A DNA stretch of 64,000 nucleotides from Kutzneria sp. CA-103260 (GTDB lineage Bacteria > Actinomycetota > Actinomycetes > Mycobacteriales > Pseudonocardiaceae): positions 9,672,001 to 9,736,000 of the forward strand of contig NZ_CP073318.1 in assembly GCF_018263855.1 (NCBI RefSeq). The letters run 5' to 3'. Below the pieces are notes generated by a model that made no database searches, was not told where the DNA came from, and worked only from the letters and a program-made list of their open reading frames with translations. This document shows positions 8,410 to 17,246 of this stretch, one piece after another (the first letter of the stretch is position 1; each line of letters opens with the position of its first letter). A program made the translations under genes and the position numbers.

Positions 8410-8940
8410 TCAGTCGCGGCCACGCAGTTCCCGGCGCTGGCGGTGCATCTCGTCACGCATCTGGTGCCGGGCCTGCCGCCACTGGTCACGGTGGCGCTGG
8501 TCCTGCTCCCGTTCTTCATCGCGCCGGCGGCCGCCGAACAGCGCGCCCATGAACCAGCTGAGCAGCACTGGGACCGCGATGACCTCCCACTGCCTGGTGA
8601 TCAGGCCGATGCCGATGGCCACCGGCCAGCTGGCCGCGGCGACGGCCGCCATGGAGATGCGCGGGGCGTTGCTCCGCTTCTCCACCGGGGCGCCGGGCAC
8701 GGTGGCCGGCGGCTGCGGGGCAGCCGCCGGCTGCGGCTTCGGTGCGGCCCCGGGCTTCGGGGCCGGCAGGTCGGTGAACAGCTCCATGAGCTCGCTGTGG
8801 GTGCGCGCGGCCGTCACCTTGGCCGAGCGCTCGCCGTATTCGTCGATGTTCAGCCGACCGGCGCTCATGTGCTCCCCGAGCGCGGCCAGCGCCTGCTCGC
8901 GCTCGGTGTCACCGATCCGCATGTCAGGGGACTCGTTCAC
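8410..8940 (-). CDS. DUF1707 / SHOCT-like domain membrane protein
   Basis: A 176-residue protein. The N-terminal DUF1707 domain (MRIGDTEREQALAALGEHM, then GRLNIDEYGERSAKVTAA) spans about residues 5-58. A Pro/Ala linker follows, then two adjacent hydrophobic segments at about 95-135 and a highly charged Arg/Asp/Gln-rich tail, probably cytosolic. DUF1707 proteins are actinobacterial membrane proteins of unknown function, often linked to envelope stress. GTG 8940 is chosen because it sits immediately before the conserved domain. Confidence 0.85.
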   Translation of the reverse strand: MNESPDMRIGDTEREQALAALGEHMSAGRLNIDEYGERSAKVTAARTHSELMELFTDLPAPKPGAAPKPQPAAAPQPPATVPGAPVEKRSNAPRISMAAVAAASWPVAIGIGLITRQWEVIAVPVLLSWFMGALFGGRRRDEEREQDQRHRDQWRQARHQMRDEMHRQRRELRGRD

Positions 8941-8992
8941 GCCACCAATCGTACGGCGCACCCACGGTCCCCTGTCATGACATCCGTCAGGT

Positions 8993-10783
8993 TCAGTCCT
9001 TGATCTCCAGCAGCACGGTGCCCTGCGTGACCGTTTCGCCCGGAGTGGCCGCGAGCCCGGTGACGGTGCCGGCCTTGTGCGCGGTCACCGGGTTCTCCAT
9101 CTTCATGGCCTCCAGCACCACCAGCAGCTCGCCGGCCTCGACCGACTGCCCGTCGGCCACGGCGACCTTGACGATGGTGCCCTGCATCGGCGCGGCGACG
9201 GCGTCGCCGGACACCGCGGCGGCGCTCTTGCCGGCCCGCTTGCGGGGCTTGGCCTTGGCCGCCGCCGGCGCGGCCGCGCCGGCGGCGGCCAAGTTGCCGG
9301 GCAGCGACACCTCCAGCCGGCGACCGCCGACCTCGACCACCACGGTCTGGCGCTCGCCGTCCTCCTCCTCGGCGACGGCCGGGTCGGTGAAGGGCGGGAT
9401 GGTGTTGTCGAACTCGGTCTCGATCCACCGGGTGTGCACGGTGAAGCCGTCCTCGGCGGTGAACGCCGGGTCGCGCACGACCGCCCGGTGGAACGGCAGC
9501 ACGGTGGCCATGCCCTCGACCACCATCTCGTCCAGGGCACGACGCGCGCGGGCCAGCGCCTGCTGCCGGGTCTCACCGGTGACGATGAGCTTGGCCAGCA
9601 GCGAGTCGAACTGGCCGCCGATCACGTCCCCGGACCGCACGCCGGCGTCGACCCGCACACCGGGGCCGGCCGGCTCGACGAACGTGGTCACGACACCGGG
9701 CGCGGGCAGGAAGTTGCGGCCGGCGTCCTCGCCGTTGATCCGGAACTCGATGGAGTGGCCGCGTGGGGTCGGGTCCTCGGTGAAGCGCAGCTTCTCGTTG
9801 GCGGCGATACGGAACTGCTCCAGCACCAGGTCGATGCCGGAGGTCTCCTCGCTGACCGGGTGCTCCACCTGGAGCCGGGTGTTGACCTCCAGGAAGGAGA
9901 TCGACCCGTCCAGGCCGACGAGGTACTCCACGGTGCCGGCGCCGTAGTAGCCGGCCTCGGCGCAGATCGCCTTGGCGCTGCTGTGGATCCGGGCCCGCTG
10001 CTCGTCGGTGAGGAACGGCGCGGGGGCCTCCTCCACCAGCTTCTGGTGCCGGCGCTGCAGTGAGCAGTCGCGGGTGCCGACCACGATGACGTTGCCGTGC
10101 TTGTCGGCCACCACCTGGGCCTCGACGTGCCGGGGCTTGTCCAGGTAGCGCTCCACGAAGCACTCCCCGCGCCCGAACGCCGTGACAGCCTCGCGGACGG
10201 CGGAGTCGAACAGCTCGGGGATCTCCTCCAGCGTGCGGGCCACCTTCAGGCCGCGGCCACCGCCGCCGAACGCCGCCTTGATCGCCACCGGCAACCCGTG
10301 CTCCTGGGCGAAGGCGACTACCTCGTCCGGCCCGTTGACCGGGTCCTTGGTGCCGGGCACCAGCGGCGCGCCGGCCCGCATGGCGATGTGCCGGGCGGTG
10401 ACCTTGTCGCCGAGGTCGCGGATGGACTGCGGCGACGGGCCGATCCAGGTCAGCCCGGCGTCGAGCACGGCCTGGGCGAAGTCGGCGTTCTCGGACAGGA
10501 AGCCGTAGCCGGGGTGCACGGCGTCCGCGCCGGCCCGCTTGGCCACGTCCAGCAGCTTGTCGATGACGAGGTAGCTCTCGCCGGGGGTGCTGCCGCCGAG
10601 GGCGAAGGCCTCGTCGGCCATCCGCGCGAACGGCGCGTCCCGGTCCGGGTCCGCGTAGACGGCGACGCTGGCCAGGCCGGCGTCCCGACAGGCGCGGATC
10701 ACTCGGACCGCGATCTCGCCACGGTTGGCGACCAGGACCTTGTGCAGCGTGATGGGGCCCAGGTCTGCGGCCGACTCTGGCAC
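8993..10783 (-). CDS. accA3: Biotin carboxylase / BCCP alpha subunit of acyl-CoA carboxylase
   Basis: A 596-residue two-function subunit. The biotin carboxylase part (about 15-460) has VLVANRGEIAVR, the glycine-rich ATP-grasp loop AFGGGGRGLKVA and EVNTRLQVEHPVSEE. The C-terminal carrier domain has EAMKMENP, with the biotinylated lysine at residue 561. It carboxylates its own biotin with ATP and bicarbonate and hands CO2 to AccD-type beta subunits. GTG 10783 follows AGGAGG by 7 nt. AccD5 and AccE5 homologues and the biotin ligase lie 4-6 kb away in this window, as in mycobacteria. Confidence 0.95.
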   Translation of the reverse strand: MPESAADLGPITLHKVLVANRGEIAVRVIRACRDAGLASVAVYADPDRDAPFARMADEAFALGGSTPGESYLVIDKLLDVAKRAGADAVHPGYGFLSENADFAQAVLDAGLTWIGPSPQSIRDLGDKVTARHIAMRAGAPLVPGTKDPVNGPDEVVAFAQEHGLPVAIKAAFGGGGRGLKVARTLEEIPELFDSAVREAVTAFGRGECFVERYLDKPRHVEAQVVADKHGNVIVVGTRDCSLQRRHQKLVEEAPAPFLTDEQRARIHSSAKAICAEAGYYGAGTVEYLVGLDGSISFLEVNTRLQVEHPVSEETSGIDLVLEQFRIAANEKLRFTEDPTPRGHSIEFRINGEDAGRNFLPAPGVVTTFVEPAGPGVRVDAGVRSGDVIGGQFDSLLAKLIVTGETRQQALARARRALDEMVVEGMATVLPFHRAVVRDPAFTAEDGFTVHTRWIETEFDNTIPPFTDPAVAEEEDGERQTVVVEVGGRRLEVSLPGNLAAAGAAAPAAAKAKPRKRAGKSAAAVSGDAVAAPMQGTIVKVAVADGQSVEAGELLVVLEAMKMENPVTAHKAGTVTGLAATPGETVTQGTVLLEIKD

Positions 10784-10941
10784 GCCATACCTCCTCGTAC
10801 GACTCCAGCGGAACGCGCGGGTTTCGCTGGAGTCTACGGATGACCGGCCGCGCACGGGGGGAGACCATCCTCACCACGTGACGAGCGGGTAACCCGGTTT
10901 GACGTGCAGACTCGTCCTGGGAGCGGAGGAGGTGCCAGCAC

Positions 10942-11646
10942 ATGACGAAGACGGCGAAACCGGTGTTCGTCGCTGTTGTGGTCGCGGTGCTGGTGCTGGC
11001 CGCTACGCTCGGCGCGACCCTGGTGCTGCGCCAGCTGCGGGAGACCGCGGCGAGACAGCCGGCGCCCAGCGCGCCGGGGCCGAACCCGTCGACCGGTCCG
11101 GCGCAGCTGTGCGGCCAGGTCGAGTGCGTGAAGCTGACCAGCGTCGCGATGCCCCAGTTCAAGGAGACGGTCGAGCTGCTGGCCGACGGCAAGGGGCACT
11201 TCGCGCGGCTGCGCATCACCTCCGACCGGGGCGCGGTGATGTTCAGCTCCCAGATCGGCACGGTCACCCAGCACTCGATCACGTGCGAGGAGGGCAAGAC
11301 CTCCGCCTGCCTGCTGCAGGGCCCGGACGGCGACAACACCGACCTGATCGGCGAGGTCTACACCGACGACGCCGGCGCGTGGCGGCAGACGCCGATCCCG
11401 TTCAGCTCGGACGCCGGCTACCTCGCGCTGCGGGACGTCGACGGCGACGGAACACCCGATGTGGTGACAACGCAGCGCCGCTGCAGCGACGATCCGCCCG
11501 CCTCGTGCACCAAGATCGCGGTGGCCGTGTTCCAGCTGATGGGTGACCCGATCGGGTGCACCGTCACGTACGCGACGCCGCCGCAGCTGCCCGGCTGGCC
11601 GGAGGTCGCGCCGGACGCCTCGAAGCTGTCCGCCTGCCCGTCATGA
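10942..11646 (+). CDS. Single-pass membrane protein of unknown function
   Basis: A 234-residue protein with an N-terminal membrane anchor (about 8-32) and an extracytoplasmic domain. The domain includes an acidic calcium-loop-like motif, DVDGDGTPDV, as in FG-GAP/EF-hand repeats, and six cysteines (CGQVEC, CEEGKTSAC, C-x8-C, C) that suggest disulfides outside the cell. It is divergent from accA3 and ends 9 bp before the 3' end of maf. No family could be named. Confidence 0.75.
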   Translation: MTKTAKPVFVAVVVAVLVLAATLGATLVLRQLRETAARQPAPSAPGPNPSTGPAQLCGQVECVKLTSVAMPQFKETVELLADGKGHFARLRITSDRGAVMFSSQIGTVTQHSITCEEGKTSACLLQGPDGDNTDLIGEVYTDDAGAWRQTPIPFSSDAGYLALRDVDGDGTPDVVTTQRRCSDDPPASCTKIAVAVFQLMGDPIGCTVTYATPPQLPGWPEVAPDASKLSACPS

Positions 11647-11655
11647 GGCTGCCCG

Positions 11656-12279
11656 TCATGAGGCCGTCCACAGGTCGACCACGCTGACGCCGACCTCGGC
11701 CAGCAGCCGGCGGGTCAGCGGCAGGCTGATGCCGATCACGCTGGAGTGGTCGCCGTCGATGCCGTCGACGAACCAGCCGCCCATGCCGTCCAGAGTGAAC
11801 CCGCCGGCCACCGCCAGCGGCTCGCCGGTCTTGATGTACGCCTCCAGTTCGGCATCCGAAGGCGTGCCGAAGCGGACGGTGGTGGTCTCCGCGCCGCGGG
11901 CGACCCGGTCCACGGCGCCGTCGGCGAGCCGCAGCAGGACGTGGCCGGTGAGCAGTTCGCCGGTCTTGCCGGCCATCTCCTGCCAGCGCGCCCGCGCCAC
12001 CTCGGGGGTGCCCGGCTTGCCGACCATCCGGCCGTTGATGGACAGCATCGAGTCGCAGCCGATGACCACGGCGTCGGGCAGCTCCCCGGCCAGCGCCGCG
12101 ACGACGGCGTGCGCCTTGGCCTCGGCCAGCGCGGTGACGAGTTCGTCGGGACGGGGATCGGTGAGCGCCGCCGCCACCGCGTCCTCGTCGACGCCGGACA
12201 CCCGGACCACCGGGTCGATGCCGGCGGCGCGCAGCACGTTGAGGCGGGCGGGGGACTGGGAGCCGAGCACGAGTCGCAC
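11656..12279 (-). CDS. maf: Maf-like nucleotide pyrophosphatase
   Basis: A 207-residue protein of the Maf/HAM1 superfamily, which hydrolyses non-canonical nucleoside triphosphates (dTTP/UTP/m7GTP classes) to monophosphates. Diagnostic blocks are LVLGSQSPARLNVLRAAG at the N-terminus, ADE-like acidic GVDEDAV, VIGCDSMLSING and a Gly-rich GGFTLDGMGGWFVDGIDGD. GTG 12279 is selected since the conserved core starts immediately after it. Position between accA3 and accD5 matches the mycobacterial gene order. The upstream region carries a large inverted repeat. Confidence 0.93.
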   Translation of the reverse strand: MRLVLGSQSPARLNVLRAAGIDPVVRVSGVDEDAVAAALTDPRPDELVTALAEAKAHAVVAALAGELPDAVVIGCDSMLSINGRMVGKPGTPEVARARWQEMAGKTGELLTGHVLLRLADGAVDRVARGAETTTVRFGTPSDAELEAYIKTGEPLAVAGGFTLDGMGGWFVDGIDGDHSSVIGISLPLTRRLLAEVGVSVVDLWTAS

Positions 12280-12294
12280 GGCTGCGAACCCTAT

Positions 12295-12411
12295 TTGGGT
12301 GTCTCCAAGACCTACAAACGGGCCTGGGAGTGGTCGCTGACCGCTACAAACCCGGCGAGGGTCTGTAGCGGTCAGCGATGTTCCTGGAGTGGGTTTGGGT
12401 GTCTTGGAGAC
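12295..12411. repeat. Nested inverted repeat between maf and the S15 hydrolase gene
   Basis: The core is a perfect 14-bp stem, CGCTGACCGCTACA at 12335-12348 pairing with 12364-12377, extended inward by ACCC/GGGT around a short loop. Outside it, GTCTCCAAGAC (12301-12311) pairs with GTCTTGGAGAC (12401-12411), and both are preceded by the same TTTGGGT as a direct repeat. It lies upstream of the maf start and downstream of the next gene's stop, so it could be a terminator, a regulatory site or a small mobile repeat. Confidence 0.8.
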
Positions 12412-12427
12412 GCTCAAACCTTGGTGG

Positions 12428-14257
12428 TTAGGGGAGGGATCCGACCAAGGGGACCTGGATGGAGGTCTTGGTCAGGTCCAGCGTGATCTTCGGCTTGGCG
12501 CTGCCGGCGGTGATGTACCCGTTGTCGGTGCCGCCGACGATCAGCGCCAGCCGGTGCCCGGCCGCCAACTGGTGGTCGGTCGGGGCCAGCTTGAACGTCA
12601 TCGTGTACGACTTGCCCGGCGTCAGCGTGGCCTTGCTGTTCAGCGACGCGTAGTGGCCGAGGTCGGCCCAGCCGCGGGCGATCACCTCGGCGTTCACGTT
12701 GGTCGTGTCGGCCTTGGTGTCGAGGAAGCAGCCGGTGTCGATCGAGTTGCCGGAGCCGAAGCAGGTGCGGGTGGTGAGCGTGGTGATGCCCTCCTCCTGC
12801 CCGTCGAAGTTGCGCACGGTCTCCGGCCCGAGGTCCACCAGCACCGCCGAGACCTGGCCGCTGCTCGCGGAGGACGACGCAGTCACGGTGATCGTGCTGG
12901 TGCCGGACACCGTCACCGGCGAGGCGAGCGTGCCGCTGCTGAACACCACCCGGGCGCTGCTGGCGGAGTCGGGGTTGGTCTCCCAGTTGGTCTCGCTCTG
13001 GCTCGGAGTGTCGGTGAACGACTCGACGGCGCCGGCCGTGGGCGCGGTGCTGCCGAGCTTGCCGAGGCCGTTCGTGGTGGTGGCGCTCAGGTTCAGCGAC
13101 GTCGCCGTGGACGTCTCCGGGTAGCTGGCCGCGTCCACCCAGTTGTCGGGCGTGCGCTCGACCGAGAGCTGCGGGCCGTTCTGAACGCCGTTGTCGACGC
13201 CCATCAGGTAGTGGTCGAACCACTGGTGCAGGGTGTCGACCCACGCGGCGCGCCGGTAGTCGAACGGGTCCACGTGGCTGGTCTGCGAGAGCCAGATCTT
13301 GCGCTCGACACCGTGCGCGGCAAGGGCGTCCCACCACTGGCCGAAGTTGATCGGCTTGACGTTGGTGTCCTCCACGCCGTGCGCGATGAACACGCTGGCG
13401 TGCACGTTGGCGGCCTGCGCGTAGTAGTTGCGCTGGTTCCACCAGGCCGTGTAGTTGCCGTTGGTCGGCGACCCGGCGTCGGTGGCCGACTGCACGCTGC
13501 CGCAGCCGCTCTGCGCCGCCGAGTTCTCCACCGTGCTGGCCAGACCGGACGGCTGGCCGGCGGTCAGGTCGGCGCCGTTGGCCCGGTAGTAGTCGTACCA
13601 GGAGGAGATCGCCGAGATCGGCACGATCGTCTTCAGCCCGGCGACGCCGGTCGCGGCCACCCCGTTGGCGATCGTGCCGTCGTAGGACTTGCCGATCATG
13701 CCGACATTGCCGCTGGTCCAGCTGGCCTTCTTGGTGGTCGACCCGGTCGAGGTGGTGTAGGCGGTGGCCCGGCCGTTCAGCCAGTCGATCACCGCCTTGG
13801 CCGAGGTGACGTCCGACGGGCCGCCGATGTCCACGCAGCCGTTGGACCGGTTGGTGCCGGCCAGGTCGACCAGCACCACCGCGTAGCCGCGGGGCACGAA
13901 GTAGTTGTCGTAGTACAGCGGGAACAGCGTCGTGTTGCCGGCCGAGTCGTACTCCTTGACCTGCGACTCGTTGCCGCGCCCGCAGCAGGAGTAGTACGGG
14001 CTGGCGTCCATGATCACCGGCACGCCGGAGCTCAGCTCCGAGGGCCGGATGATGTCCGCGGCGACCCGGACCGCCTTGCCGCTTGGGTCCTTCAGTCCGG
14101 TGTCGACCCACGCCGTCTCGCGGATGGCGTTGGCGTAGGAGTAGGTCGGCTGGCTGCCGCCGTCGTGCGGGGCGGCGCCGGCGTTCGCCGGGACGAGCAC
14201 CAAAGCAAGCCCGGCGACGAGGACGGTCAGCAGGGAGGATAACCGTGTCACCTTCAC
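12428..14257 (-). CDS. Secreted CocE/NonD (S15) family hydrolase, X-prolyl dipeptidyl peptidase type
   Basis: A 609-residue exported serine hydrolase. A signal peptide of about 30 residues ends near ANAGAAP. The alpha/beta-hydrolase core has the nucleophile motif GKSYDG (Ser191), an acidic residue in HGVEDTNVKP and a His in SHVDPF. The C-terminal 200 residues form the PepX_C jelly-roll domain (VNAEVIARGWADLG). Relatives cleave X-Pro dipeptides, esters or acyl groups; the true substrate cannot be told. The start is GTG 14257 or GTG 14251. No strong ribosome site is visible. It is an insertion between maf and accE5 relative to mycobacteria. Confidence 0.85.
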   Translation of the reverse strand: MKVTRLSSLLTVLVAGLALVLVPANAGAAPHDGGSQPTYSYANAIRETAWVDTGLKDPSGKAVRVAADIIRPSELSSGVPVIMDASPYYSCCGRGNESQVKEYDSAGNTTLFPLYYDNYFVPRGYAVVLVDLAGTNRSNGCVDIGGPSDVTSAKAVIDWLNGRATAYTTSTGSTTKKASWTSGNVGMIGKSYDGTIANGVAATGVAGLKTIVPISAISSWYDYYRANGADLTAGQPSGLASTVENSAAQSGCGSVQSATDAGSPTNGNYTAWWNQRNYYAQAANVHASVFIAHGVEDTNVKPINFGQWWDALAAHGVERKIWLSQTSHVDPFDYRRAAWVDTLHQWFDHYLMGVDNGVQNGPQLSVERTPDNWVDAASYPETSTATSLNLSATTTNGLGKLGSTAPTAGAVESFTDTPSQSETNWETNPDSASSARVVFSSGTLASPVTVSGTSTITVTASSSASSGQVSAVLVDLGPETVRNFDGQEEGITTLTTRTCFGSGNSIDTGCFLDTKADTTNVNAEVIARGWADLGHYASLNSKATLTPGKSYTMTFKLAPTDHQLAAGHRLALIVGGTDNGYITAGSAKPKITLDLTKTSIQVPLVGSLP

Positions 14258-14316
14258 CGGAATGACGTTAGAAACCCGTCGAACCCGGGGAGTAGAGCCG
14301 ATAGGCGGGTCTCTGG

Positions 14317-14523
14317 TTACCGTCCGGAGAACTGCCACGCGCCGGGGCCCGGACGCAGCTGCTGCCGCAGTTGCGGTGCGCCCCAACGGGACCGGGCCAC
14401 GGGTTCGTCCGTGCTGACCGGAGCGGCGGCCAGCGCGCTGACCACCGCGGTCAGCACGGCGAGTTCGGTGTCGTCCGGATTGCCCCGGACGACACGCAGC
14501 AGCGGGCGGGATTCGTCGCTCAC
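14317..14523 (-). CDS. accE5: Acyl-CoA carboxylase epsilon subunit
   Basis: A 68-residue protein. The N-terminal LRVVRGNPDDTELAVLTAV is the signature of actinobacterial AccE subunits, small proteins that stabilise the AccA3-AccD5 complex. The C-terminus has the usual Trp/Arg-rich motif RSRWG...PGAWQFSGR. GTG 14523 overlaps the accD5 TGA as GTGA, so translation is coupled. Confidence 0.9.
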   Translation of the reverse strand: MSDESRPLLRVVRGNPDDTELAVLTAVVSALAAAPVSTDEPVARSRWGAPQLRQQLRPGPGAWQFSGR

Positions 14524-16157
14524 AGCGGGATGTTCCCATGCTTCTTGGGCGGCAGGGCTTCCCGCTTCTCCCGCAGCGTGCGCAGCGCGCGGGCCACGTA
14601 GCCGCGGGTGTGGGAGGGTGGGATCACCGAGTCCACGTAGCCGCGCTCGGCCGCCTGGTACGGATTGCAGAGCGTGTCCTCGTACTCCTGGATCAGCTTG
14701 GCCCGCAACGCCTCCACGTCCTCGCCGCGCTCCTTGGCCTCGGCCAGCGTGCGCCGGTGCACGATGTTGGCCGCGCCCTGCGCGCCCATCACCGCGATCT
14801 GCGCGGTCGGCCAGGCCAGGTTGAGGTCCGCGCCCAGGTGCTTGGAGCCCATCACGTCGTAGGCGCCGCCATAGGCCTTGCGGGTGATCACGGTGACCAG
14901 CGGGACCGTGGCCTCGGCGTAGGCGTAGATCAGCTTCGCGCCGCGCCGGATGATGCCGTTCCACTCCTGGTCGGTGCCCGGCAGGAAGCCCGGCACGTCC
15001 ACGAAGGTCAGCACCGGGATGTTGAAGGCGTCGCAGGTCCGCACGAACCGGGCCGCCTTCTCGCTGGCGTCGATGTCCAGGCAGCCGGCGAACTGGGTGG
15101 GCTGGTTGGCCACCACGCCGACCGCGTGCCCCTCGACCCGGCCGAAGCCGACCACGATGTTCGGCGCGAACAGCTGGTGCACCTCCAGGAACTCGCCGTC
15201 GTCGACGACCCGGGAGATCACCTCGTGGATGTCGTAGGGCTGGTTGGCCGAGTCCGGGATCAGCGTGTCCAGCTCGCGGTCGGTGTCGGTGAGCGTGTCG
15301 GCCACCGAGCCGTCCTCGACCAGGCCCGGGAACACCGGCGGCTCGGCCAGGTTGTTGGACGGCAGGTAGGACAGCAGTTCCTTGACGTAGGCGATCGCGT
15401 CCTGCTCGTCGGAGCCGAGGTAGTGCGCGTTGCCGGACTTGGTGTTGTGCGTGCGGCCGCCGCCCAGCTCCTCGAAGCCCACGTCCTCGCCGGTGACCGT
15501 CTTGATCACGTCCGGGCCGGTGATGAACATGTGCGAGGTCTTGTCCACCATCACGGTGAAGTCGGTCAGCGCCGGCGAGTACACGTGGCCGCCGGCGGCC
15601 GAGCCCATGATCAGCGAGATCTGCGGGATCACCCCGGAGGCGTGGGTGTTGCGCCGGAAGATCTCGCCGTACAGGCCGAGCGAGACCACGCCCTCCTGGA
15701 TCCGTGCGCCGCCGCCCTCGTTGATGCCGACCACCGGGCTGCCGGTCTTCATGGCCAGGTCCATGATCTTGACGATCTTCTCGCCGTAGACCTCGCCCAG
15801 CGAGCCGCCGAAGATGGTCACGTCCTGGCTGAACACGCAGACCCGGCGGCCGTCGACGGTGCCGTAGCCGGTGACCACGCCGTCGCCGTAGGGCCGGTTG
15901 CGCTCCTGGCCGAAGTTGGTGGACCGGTGGCGGGCGTGTTCGTCCAGCTCGATGAACGAGCCGGGGTCGAGCAGCAGGTCGATCCGCTCCCGGGCGGTGA
16001 GCTTGCCCTTGGCGTGCTGCTTCTCGATGGCACGCGCGGAGCCGGCGTGCACCGCCTCGTCGTTGCGGCGGTAGAGGTCGGCCAGCTTGCCGGCGGTGGT
16101 GTGAATGTCCGGCTCCGTCGTTGGAGCGACACCCACGGGCTCGGTCGCACTGCTCAT
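14520..16157 (-). CDS. accD5: Acyl-CoA carboxylase beta subunit (propionyl-CoA carboxylase type)
   Basis: A 545-residue carboxyltransferase of usual length. N- and C-crotonase-like halves are complete. The acyl-CoA-binding GINEGGGARIQEGV and GSAAGGHVYSPALTDF motifs, and the biotin-side FVDVPGFLPGTDQEWNGIIRRGAKL with ITRKAYGGAYDVMGSK, are clear. It transfers CO2 from biotin on AccA3 to propionyl-CoA, and possibly acetyl-CoA. Start ATG 16157. Coupled to accE5; divergent from birA, with a large palindrome between them. Confidence 0.95.
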   Translation of the reverse strand: MSSATEPVGVAPTTEPDIHTTAGKLADLYRRNDEAVHAGSARAIEKQHAKGKLTARERIDLLLDPGSFIELDEHARHRSTNFGQERNRPYGDGVVTGYGTVDGRRVCVFSQDVTIFGGSLGEVYGEKIVKIMDLAMKTGSPVVGINEGGGARIQEGVVSLGLYGEIFRRNTHASGVIPQISLIMGSAAGGHVYSPALTDFTVMVDKTSHMFITGPDVIKTVTGEDVGFEELGGGRTHNTKSGNAHYLGSDEQDAIAYVKELLSYLPSNNLAEPPVFPGLVEDGSVADTLTDTDRELDTLIPDSANQPYDIHEVISRVVDDGEFLEVHQLFAPNIVVGFGRVEGHAVGVVANQPTQFAGCLDIDASEKAARFVRTCDAFNIPVLTFVDVPGFLPGTDQEWNGIIRRGAKLIYAYAEATVPLVTVITRKAYGGAYDVMGSKHLGADLNLAWPTAQIAVMGAQGAANIVHRRTLAEAKERGEDVEALRAKLIQEYEDTLCNPYQAAERGYVDSVIPPSHTRGYVARALRTLREKREALPPKKHGNIPL

Positions 16158-16242
16158 GCGAACGCACTCTAACCACGCTGTCGACGCAGGTTACTGACAC
16201 GTAGCCCACATCACTGCGCCGATGGCGCGCGTTCCGCGCGCG

Positions 16243-16345
16243 GCGAGGCCGCCCACCAGGCCGATGCCTTCCCTTGGCTTAGCTCGATCGATGGAAAGAC
16301 TCGATCGAGCTAAGCCCGCGGTCCAGGCATCGGCGGCGGCCTCGC
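16243..16345. repeat. Long interrupted inverted repeat between accD5 and birA
   Basis: Three nested arms share one axis. The innermost is a perfect 16-bp pair, 16276-16291 with 16301-16316, around a 9-nt loop. The middle is GCCGATGCC at 16260-16268 with GGCATCGGC at 16326-16334. The outer is GCGAGGCCGCC at 16243-16253 with 16335-16345. Together they could form a cruciform about 100 bp long. The divergent accD5 and birA promoters must lie around it. Confidence 0.85.
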
Positions 16346-16362
16346 GCGAGTCCCGCTCTCCG
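16346..16362. repeat. Dispersed 17-mer, copy 1
   Basis: GCGAGTCCCGCTCTCCG directly abuts the right end of the long inverted repeat. The identical 17-mer occurs again at 27774-27790, also between genes, and both copies are followed within 13-25 bp by AGATCCG. Confidence 0.6.
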
Positions 16363-16390
16363 GCAAACGGATGTCGAGATCCGAACAGAT

Positions 16391-16396
16391 TACGCT
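16391..16396 (+). promoter_or_regulatory. Putative -10 of leaderless birA promoter
   Basis: TACGCT lies 8 nt before the GTG start at 16405, and no ribosome-binding sequence intervenes. This is the layout of leaderless actinobacterial transcripts. Confidence 0.45.
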
Positions 16397-16404
16397 GGGC
16401 AACT

Positions 16405-17202
16405 GTGCGTGAACCCCTGGACGTGAACCGGCTCCGGGCCGCCTTGACCGGCCCGTACGCGCAGGTCGACGTCGTCGCGAGCACCGGTTCCACCAACGCG
16501 GACCTCCGAGTGGCCGCCCGAGCCGGCGCCGCGGACCGGACCGTGTTGTTCGCCGAGGAGCAGACCGCTGGCCAGGGTCGCCGGGCCCGCACCTGGGTGT
16601 CGCCGCCGCACACCGGCCTGTACGTGAGCGTGCTGCTGCGCCCCGACGTCCCACCGCAGCGGATCCCGTGGATCACGCTGCTGGCCGGCGTCGCCCTGGC
16701 CCGCACGGTCACCGGCCTCGGCGTGGACGCCGCGCTGAAGTGGCCGAACGACCTGCTCGCGAACGGGTCCAAGTGCGCGGGCGTGCTGGCCGAGGCCGAC
16801 GACGGCGTGGTGCTGGGCATGGGCCTGAACGTCGCGGCGCTGCCGGGTGACGTGCCGCCGGGGGCGGGCGGCCTGCCGGCGACGTCCCTCGAACAGCAGG
16901 ACGCGTCCACCACGGACCGTACGGAAATCGCTATCCAGCTGCTGACCAACCTGGCCGAACTGGACGACGCGTGGCGGCAGGAGCACGGCGACCCGATCGC
17001 CTCCGGGCTGCACGCCGAGTACCGCAAGCACTGCTCGACTTTGGGCCTGCGGGTGCGGATCGAGCTGCCCGGCGACCGCGAGCTGGTCGGCACGGCGGTG
17101 GAGGTCGACGTCGACGGGCAGCTCGTGGTCCGCACCGACGACGGCGCCCGGCGCAGCGTCCACGCTGGTGACGTGGTGCACCTGCGATCAGCCGCCGGCT
17201 GA
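16405..17202 (+). CDS. birA: Biotin-protein ligase
   Basis: A 265-residue enzyme that activates biotin as biotinyl-5'-AMP and attaches it to the AMKM lysine of AccA3. The catalytic block is AEEQTAGQGRRARTWVSPPHTGLY, with GRRARTW as the biotinyl-AMP loop, and LKWPNDLL carries the conserved Lys. The C-terminal SH3-like BPL_C domain follows. There is no N-terminal helix-turn-helix, so it is a simple ligase and not a repressor, as in M. tuberculosis. GTG 16405 begins right where homology begins. Confidence 0.95.
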   Translation: MREPLDVNRLRAALTGPYAQVDVVASTGSTNADLRVAARAGAADRTVLFAEEQTAGQGRRARTWVSPPHTGLYVSVLLRPDVPPQRIPWITLLAGVALARTVTGLGVDAALKWPNDLLANGSKCAGVLAEADDGVVLGMGLNVAALPGDVPPGAGGLPATSLEQQDASTTDRTEIAIQLLTNLAELDDAWRQEHGDPIASGLHAEYRKHCSTLGLRVRIELPGDRELVGTAVEVDVDGQLVVRTDDGARRSVHAGDVVHLRSAAG

Positions 17203-17246
17203 CCACCGGTACCGTGGCGAGGTCACCAGCTTCGGGAGGAATCGCC

